This document shows positions 27,811 to 32,137 of a DNA stretch of 32,137 bases, piece by piece. The position numbers and the translations under genes are program-made. The stretch comes from a virus. Under the pieces are notes generated by a model. The model searched no databases. It was not told the DNA's origin and worked only from the letters and a program-made list of their open reading frames with translations. Position 1 is the stretch's first letter; each line of letters starts with the position of its first letter. Location: the IMG/VR virus record IMGVR_UViG_3300034375_003618, positions 1 to 32,137 of that record; one strand, 5' to 3'.

Positions 27811-28280
27811 TAAGAATACATTACAGTATATCTAGAATAATCTTTTAATTTATCGTTCCACCATTCTTCAGGTTTAACAGTTGCGTGTGCGTTCATTCCA
27901 TTAGGTAATATTTCTCTAGCTTCTCTAGTACAAATAGTTAAGAAAACCCATTGGTCAGAATAATTAAATATATCTTGTAATACTTCATCAATACTTTCTT
28001 CGGGAATATGTTCCAAAACATCTGTTGAAATAACTAAATCAAATCTTCTATCTGGTTTTACAGAAAACTCTGGTACTGCTGGATCATATTTAGATGCATT
28101 CCATTCTTTAGGGTGGTTTTGTGCTTTGCCACAACCATAATCTAATATTGTTTTTATTTGTTTAGATTTTATTATTTCGTTAATGATTGGAATATATTTA
28201 ACGACAGTTGTGCCTCTCCACTTTTTATCGTTTTGATGTACTAATTTAGCTTGTTCTAGATATGTTTCGTATTCGTTCAT
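27810..28280 (-). CDS. Class I SAM-dependent methyltransferase
   Basis: 156 aa. SAM motif I ILDYGCGKAQ (46-55) and motif IV FDLVISTDVLEHIPEES (80-96), as in Methyltransf_11/12-type enzymes. The C-terminal part is short, so the enzyme is minimal. Its start overlaps a Lys-rich 33-aa gene (ATGA), and its stop overlaps the glycosyltransferase start. Together they form a glycan-modifying pair; the substrate is not shown. Confidence 0.8.
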   Translation of the reverse strand: MNEYETYLEQAKLVHQNDKKWRGTTVVKYIPIINEIIKSKQIKTILDYGCGKAQNHPKEWNASKYDPAVPEFSVKPDRRFDLVISTDVLEHIPEESIDEVLQDIFNYSDQWVFLTICTREAREILPNGMNAHATVKPEEWWNDKLKDYSRYTVMYS

Positions 28281-28378
28281 TTTTTCTTTTTCTTTTTCTT
28301 TTTTCGAACTTTATATCTACCTTTAGTAAATTTTTTTGTGTAAAGTTCTTTTAATAATGTTGAAGTAGTTATAGCCAT
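28277..28378 (-). CDS. 33-aa lysine-tail peptide
   Basis: Reads MAITTSTLLKELYTKKFTKG then RYKVR and eight Lys codons to TGA, which overlaps the methyltransferase start. Its ATG overlaps the stop of the 65-aa gene (TAATG). The coupling on both sides supports it as a real gene. Probably a nucleic-acid-binding peptide; function unknown. Confidence 0.6.
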   Translation of the reverse strand: MAITTSTLLKELYTKKFTKGRYKVRKKKKKKKK

Positions 28379-28575
28379 TATTTTTTTCTTGGTTTGTATT
28401 TTTTTATAGCTTTAGAAATATATAAGTTCTTAACAAAACTTACTTTTTTTCCAAACTTACGATCTGCACTAGCTTTAGCAGATTTATAAGCACGACTTTT
28501 TTTATTAAATGATTTTGGCTTTCCTAAACCTTTAGGTCTAGCTTTTTCCCAAATCATTTTCTTTCTTCTAGGCAT
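28378..28575 (-). CDS. 65-aa lysine-rich basic protein
   Basis: Starts MPRRKKMIWEKARPKGLGKP and is about 40% Lys+Arg, ending KYKPRKK. Both ends are TAATG overlaps. Composition suits a small DNA-condensing or RNA-binding virion protein; no domain recognised. Could also be an internal head protein. Confidence 0.65.
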   Translation of the reverse strand: MPRRKKMIWEKARPKGLGKPKSFNKKSRAYKSAKASADRKFGKKVSFVKNLYISKAIKKYKPRKK

Positions 28576-28667
28576 TACTTCTTCTTTTTCTTTTTACCCA
28601 TCATTTTAGATTTCTTTTTTGGTGGTCTACCTCTACGGCTACCGTATGTACCTATTCCTCTTGGCAT
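28575..28667 (-). CDS. 30-aa lysine-tail peptide
   Basis: Reads MPRGIGTYGSRRGRPPKKKS then KMMGKKKKKK. The GRPPKK stretch resembles an AT-hook and would bind the minor groove of AT-rich DNA. AGGAG stands 5 bases before the ATG. Short peptides like this are frequent before fibre genes of marine phages and are usually left unannotated. Confidence 0.62.
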   Translation of the reverse strand: MPRGIGTYGSRRGRPPKKKSKMMGKKKKKK

Positions 28668-28679
28668 AATTATCTCCTA

Positions 28680-29159
28680 TTAGTTAGTTATTTTTCCACC
28701 CGACCACTTTGCATCGGGTAATCCATTTGTATATTTCTTGCCATCAAATGTCAAAACCTGTTTTCTATTACTTCCATCTTTGTATGAAACATGAATCCAA
28801 CCACTATTTTGTTCTCCTGTATAATACTCTAAAATTAGTTGGTCAAAATCTACATTGTTTTGAATCCATAAAGCTACTTCAAGATTAGAAACTCCTAAGA
28901 CTTCCATATCACAAGCCTCGCCAAGACAATGCTGTGATGTTGCTTTTGAGCCTATTGCCTCTGATAATTCTGGGCTACGATAACCAGATGTGATTGTGAT
29001 TGGCTTTTCAAACTTTGCTCTAACAGGCTCTAATACTTCATAACAAAGATCGCCTAAGTTTTTAATCTCTCCAGCACCAGCTTTGTTTTTGATACCTTTT
29101 CTTGTAGCTGTTTGGCTTTTTTCAAATTCTTCTAAAGTAAAATGTTTAGAAAGTTGCAT
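28680..29159 (-). CDS. Peptidase M15-type endolysin candidate
   Basis: 159 aa. Zinc ligands are all visible: SQHCLGEACD gives His77 and Asp84 (HxxGxAxD), and SGWIHVSY gives His123. The GYRSPELSEAIGS loop (59-71) fits the M15_3 fold. M15 enzymes cut peptidoglycan stem peptides, so this is the most likely endolysin; a tail-associated lysin is the alternative. Full-length single domain without signal peptide, so it needs a holin. Confidence 0.85.
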   Translation of the reverse strand: MQLSKHFTLEEFEKSQTATRKGIKNKAGAGEIKNLGDLCYEVLEPVRAKFEKPITITSGYRSPELSEAIGSKATSQHCLGEACDMEVLGVSNLEVALWIQNNVDFDQLILEYYTGEQNSGWIHVSYKDGSNRKQVLTFDGKKYTNGLPDAKWSGGKITN

Positions 29160-29161
29160 TA

Positions 29162-30211
29162 TTACCTCGCAGTAGTTGGTATTCCTGTAGATGTAACAAA
29201 AGGGGATTCAGCAAATGCAATTCCTACATAAGTTGCACCAGAACTATTCATACTACTACTTGTTCCTCTTCCTTTAAATCCATTACTTAAAATATCTATA
29301 TCTCTACCAACAGAAACAACTTCGGCATTATCTTTATGTGGTTGTAATGTAAGATTAACCACATTATATTCTGGTCTTTTATTATCCCAAATACCCCAAT
29401 CACTATAAATACTTGTACCTTTAATCATAATAAATGCTGGACGAAACCCTAGATAGCAGAAGCTTCCGTCCGAACTGCCGTTGCCAGTATAAGAAAATGC
29501 CTTACTAAATCCTTTTTTCTCTGCGAAGCAGTAGGCTATGTAAGTTCTACCACTTCCATTTGTATCGTTTGATGTTCCTACTGAAAATACACTTGATGTT
29601 GGCGAGGTACTATTCCAAAAAGCAGGTTCACTTAAAGCATTATAATTTGCATTTAAAAACAATCCGTTAGAATTTCCTATATTTTCGTTATAAACTGCCC
29701 AAACTCCTGTATCACTTCTACTTTTAACTATAATCATTTTAGGAACAAAACCAAGAGAGTGTCCAATCGTTGCACCAGCAGTTCCATTACCTGTATAAGA
29801 CACAATACTAAATCCACTTACAGTTGATGCTGAAACTGTTGATGTGATACTTCCATCTGTGTTTGATGATGCTGTGCCACCAGCTAACCAACCCCAACCA
29901 ACATAAGTATCTCCTGTTTTATTAACTCCAGAATTACTTCCAACTGAAAAACCATTTGTGTCAAAAGATAAAGTATCATCAGATTCTGTTGTTTCAGCAC
30001 CATTAGTATCAGATCGTAAAATTTTTGTTGCACCTCTAACTGAATCTGCAAGTCTGTGGTTAGCAGTATCTGATCTTCTTTTTACCCATATCCAATCAGG
30101 TTGCATGTTATCAGTTTCTGTCCAAGTAATTTCTCTATCTGCTGAATTATTGCCTGACCAAGTTTGTATTCTTATATAATCTGATGGTTTATCTATATCT
30201 GTGTAAGCCAT
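29162..30211 (-). CDS. Tail fibre-type protein, DUF7483-like
   Basis: 349 aa, Ser/Thr/Gly/Asn-rich, composed of repeated beta blocks: VSYTGNGTAGATIGHSLGFV with PKMIIVKSRSDTG, and later FSYTGNGSSDGSFCYLGFRP with AFIMIKGTS. The YTGNG...GFxPxxxxxK module is the DUF7483 pattern, present twice here. These proteins form fibre or lectin parts of marine phage tails. TAATG overlap with the gene upstream. Confidence 0.75.
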   Translation of the reverse strand: MAYTDIDKPSDYIRIQTWSGNNSADREITWTETDNMQPDWIWVKRRSDTANHRLADSVRGATKILRSDTNGAETTESDDTLSFDTNGFSVGSNSGVNKTGDTYVGWGWLAGGTASSNTDGSITSTVSASTVSGFSIVSYTGNGTAGATIGHSLGFVPKMIIVKSRSDTGVWAVYNENIGNSNGLFLNANYNALSEPAFWNSTSPTSSVFSVGTSNDTNGSGRTYIAYCFAEKKGFSKAFSYTGNGSSDGSFCYLGFRPAFIMIKGTSIYSDWGIWDNKRPEYNVVNLTLQPHKDNAEVVSVGRDIDILSNGFKGRGTSSSMNSSGATYVGIAFAESPFVTSTGIPTTAR

Positions 30212-31611
30212 TATCCATACTCCGCTAAATTTTTTGTGTTAAGTGCATAATATTCTGATGGTACAGAATATTCAAAGTTTCCATAGCCATTACCATCACT
30301 ATTTCCTGATGAGATTGTAAATGGTGGGTTGCCAAAGTTGTAGGAAACAGTTAAAACTCCACTTGATGTGTTATCTGAAATTGAAAAGAAATAAACTCCA
30401 GCAGTTGTAGAAGAAGCTGATGATATTGTTTCTCCACCTGTTCCAGCAGATGGGTCAGCACTATTTTGCCAAGTTCCATTTTTTGAAAAATATATTTTGT
30501 TATTATCTAAATCTAAACCTATTCCAATAATATCTCCTGTTGTATATGTAGAACCCCAAGAAGAAGTTAATGTTCCCTCAACATCAAGATTTCCATTATT
30601 TTCATAATAAATTTCATAGTTTCCACCATTAAGACCATCTGTACTTGATGTTGCTGTTTTTCCAGCAACTCCAATTCTTGCACCACCAACACCAGAAATA
30701 TATTTTACCTCACAATAATATTTACCAGAAGAAACTCCTAATGTAGTTGAAGTATGAGCATATTCAGAAGCACCAGTTGCAATAGTAGTATTCCCATTTG
30801 AATATGTTGAATTAGAATTATTATCTAAAGAATTAGCAGTAGCATAATTATTAGTCGGTGTATCAGTAGTTTGGTCTATGCTAGTTAAATTATTTACAGT
30901 AAAGTTATTTCCATTACCTGATACATCATTTCCCAAAGAGCCTGAAGATTCAAAATCAAGGTAAAATCCATTTGTGCCAAAGGTTAAACCAGATACATCA
31001 ATGGGTTTCCATATTCCTGTGTCTTCGTCAAATTCTCCAAATGATGTTGGTTCTAATGCTTGACCATCAATTAAAACTATTTCTGACATATAGCCATTAA
31101 AATATTTAGATGCACCATCACTTCTTCTTCCTATTGTATGTAAAGAATTATCATTAACAAAAGTATCTTGGTTTTGAGATGGATAAATTGTTGCACTAAA
31201 ACTTGTTTCTTTTTGTCCATTTACAAACATTTGTATTGAATTTGTATCAGGAGTTGTAACTGTACTATCGTATGAAATTACTATATGATACCATGCACTA
31301 ACATCTCTAAATACTCTATTTGTCCAAAGTCTTGTATTTGTTGAGTTTGATACAGTATTTTGAAATCTAAAAGTATCACTTTCAAAATAAAATCTTGTAT
31401 CATTATCAGCACTTTCTCTTGAATAAAAAACAAATTCTTCACTACCTAATTTACTTCGTTTTATCCAAGCACTCCATGTCCATTTTTTTCTATTTCCATC
31501 ACTTGCTGGTGTTCTTTCTAAATAATCACTACTTCCACTATTAAATCTTAATGAGTTATCTACTTCATATCCACCAGCAGATATTGAATTACTTGGAAGT
31601 ATTAAAGGCAT
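30211..31611 (-). CDS. Lectin-like tail fibre protein (LamG + SPRY)
   Basis: 466 aa. N-terminal half is a concanavalin A/LamG-like domain: KKWTWSAWIKRSKLG, then SAWYHIVISYDSTV, IQMFVNGQKETSF and FNGYMSEIVLIDGQALEP. The C-terminal half (about 255-445) is a SPRY-like domain: GKYYCEVKYISG, GDIIGIGLDLDNNKIYFSKN and GTWQNS. Both domains bind carbohydrates or proteins, so this probably contacts the host surface. An Asn/Thr-rich linker joins them. TAATG overlap on both sides. Confidence 0.82.
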   Translation of the reverse strand: MPLILPSNSISAGGYEVDNSLRFNSGSSDYLERTPASDGNRKKWTWSAWIKRSKLGSEEFVFYSRESADNDTRFYFESDTFRFQNTVSNSTNTRLWTNRVFRDVSAWYHIVISYDSTVTTPDTNSIQMFVNGQKETSFSATIYPSQNQDTFVNDNSLHTIGRRSDGASKYFNGYMSEIVLIDGQALEPTSFGEFDEDTGIWKPIDVSGLTFGTNGFYLDFESSGSLGNDVSGNGNNFTVNNLTSIDQTTDTPTNNYATANSLDNNSNSTYSNGNTTIATGASEYAHTSTTLGVSSGKYYCEVKYISGVGGARIGVAGKTATSSTDGLNGGNYEIYYENNGNLDVEGTLTSSWGSTYTTGDIIGIGLDLDNNKIYFSKNGTWQNSADPSAGTGGETISSASSTTAGVYFFSISDNTSSGVLTVSYNFGNPPFTISSGNSDGNGYGNFEYSVPSEYYALNTKNLAEYG

Positions 31612-32137
31612 TATATTACCTCAGTTGGAAATTCAGGTAGTGGTCTTGTAAATACAGGATTAGCTTCTGTTCCTGTATTAGTGTATTCGTATAATGCTTT
31701 TAGTTCATCAACTGTTGTGCAGTTATTAATCATAGTTTCCATTTCATTAGATTTAGTTCTAACATCTGCTCTAAAAGATAATATGTTTGCTGGAATATCA
31801 TAGTCAGCAACTTCAGTTGATTTAACTACATACCAATCAGTAGGTGCTAATAAATTACTAGCTTGTTGTTTAACTATTTTTTTCTTTTCAGTTTTTAAAC
31901 CATAGTTAATAACTTGAACACCATTTTCTAAAATATTATTACCATCTTCATCTACTGCATTTTCATCATTTAATCTTTTAGCAGTTGCAGTTCCCCAAGA
32001 TTTAGTAACTTGACCATTTGCAAAAGTATATTGTTCGTTAGTGTTAATATAATATGCTGGGTCTTTGTAATTAGTTGAATCAGTTATAACTTCATAAATT
32101 CCAATAGCTTCTTTTTCAGCTTGTGACCACATTGTGA
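31611..32137 (-). CDS. Tail fibre-region / assembly protein (5' end probably outside window)
   Basis: 173 codons are present from an ATG at 32132, but the frame stays open to the window edge and this segment (TMWSQAEKEAIGIYEV) looks like the middle of a longer protein, so the start may lie upstream. Later parts: LLAPTDWYVVKSTEVAD (about 95-111), IPANILSFRADVRTKSNEME and CTTVDELKALYEY. This layout resembles tail-fibre assembly or fibre-associated small proteins of marine phages (DUF4376-like, uncertain). Stop overlaps the LamG gene. Confidence 0.6.
   Translation of the reverse strand, partial: TMWSQAEKEAIGIYEVITDSTNYKDPAYYINTNEQYTFANGQVTKSWGTATAKRLNDENAVDEDGNNILENGVQVINYGLKTEKKKIVKQQASNLLAPTDWYVVKSTEVADYDIPANILSFRADVRTKSNEMETMINNCTTVDELKALYEYTNTGTEANPVFTRPLPEFPTEVI

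Noticed and set aside
1-32137. CRISPR array or insertion sequence
   Set aside because: No regularly spaced repeats and no transposase-like frame or terminal inverted repeats were seen.

Overview
The window is most of the genome of a tailed double-stranded DNA phage with a long non-contractile tail (siphovirus-like): it has a tape-measure gene, a G/GT tail chaperone, a J-like tip protein, and no sheath or baseplate wedge genes. The DNA is very AT-rich (about 30-33% G+C by eye). Many proteins look like those of uncultured marine phages: a DUF5872-like basic protein, DUF7483-like and LamG/SPRY fibre proteins, a DUF3310 protein and a TM/coiled-coil protein beside the packaging genes. An AT-rich marine alphaproteobacterial host such as SAR11 or a relative is a reasonable guess, not something the sequence proves. 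Both ends cut through genes (the J-like gene at the left, a tail-fibre-region gene at the right), so this is an internal piece. No integrase, DNA polymerase, helicase, tRNA or CRISPR array was seen.

Layout. (1) 1-13035, minus strand, late morphogenesis, read from right to left: large terminase, portal, minor head protein, scaffold, major capsid, neck and tail-completion proteins, major tail protein, tail chaperone with a -1 frameshift, tape measure, distal tail proteins, J-like tip. (2) 13004-14980, minus strand: a tightly overlapping train of very small genes, several under 60 codons. (3) 14961-17542, minus strand: small-terminase-like HTH protein, FkbM methyltransferase, TET/JBP-family dioxygenase and stand-alone ParB-like protein, all with overlapping ends. 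This is the most interesting cassette and probably concerns DNA base modification. (4) 17550-19955, minus strand: HExxH metalloprotease-like protein, DUF1376 replication protein, Ref/HNH-like nuclease, small unknowns, and an XRE repressor-like gene at the head of the operon. (5) 19956-20446: a 491-bp divergent control region with sigma70-like promoters, repeated operator-like words and a hammerhead-like leader. (6) 20447-24603, plus strand: early-type genes (DUF932 protein, tiny membrane proteins, lipoprotein, HTH protein, RecB-like PD-(D/E)XK nuclease, possible ssDNA-binding protein). It ends at a strong hairpin facing convergent genes. (7) 24628-32137, minus strand: holin-like protein, DUF3310 protein, metallophosphoesterase, XhlA-like protein, virion protein, GT29-like glycosyltransferase, class I methyltransferase, tiny lysine-rich proteins, M15 peptidase (endolysin candidate) and fibre/lectin proteins.

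How it works together. The XRE protein probably controls the divergent region. Rightward transcription makes recombination and host-takeover proteins. Leftward transcription makes replication, modification, packaging, head and tail proteins. If the two ends approach each other on a circular or permuted map, the fibre and lysis block would simply continue the leftward late unit past the J-like gene. Nearly every leftward junction is an ATGA or TAATG overlap, so translational coupling is the rule. The proposed new biology is a ParB / TET-JBP / FkbM cassette that could make an oxidised and possibly O-methylated base just before packaging. A GT29-like glycosyltransferase elsewhere in the genome is a second possible decorator.
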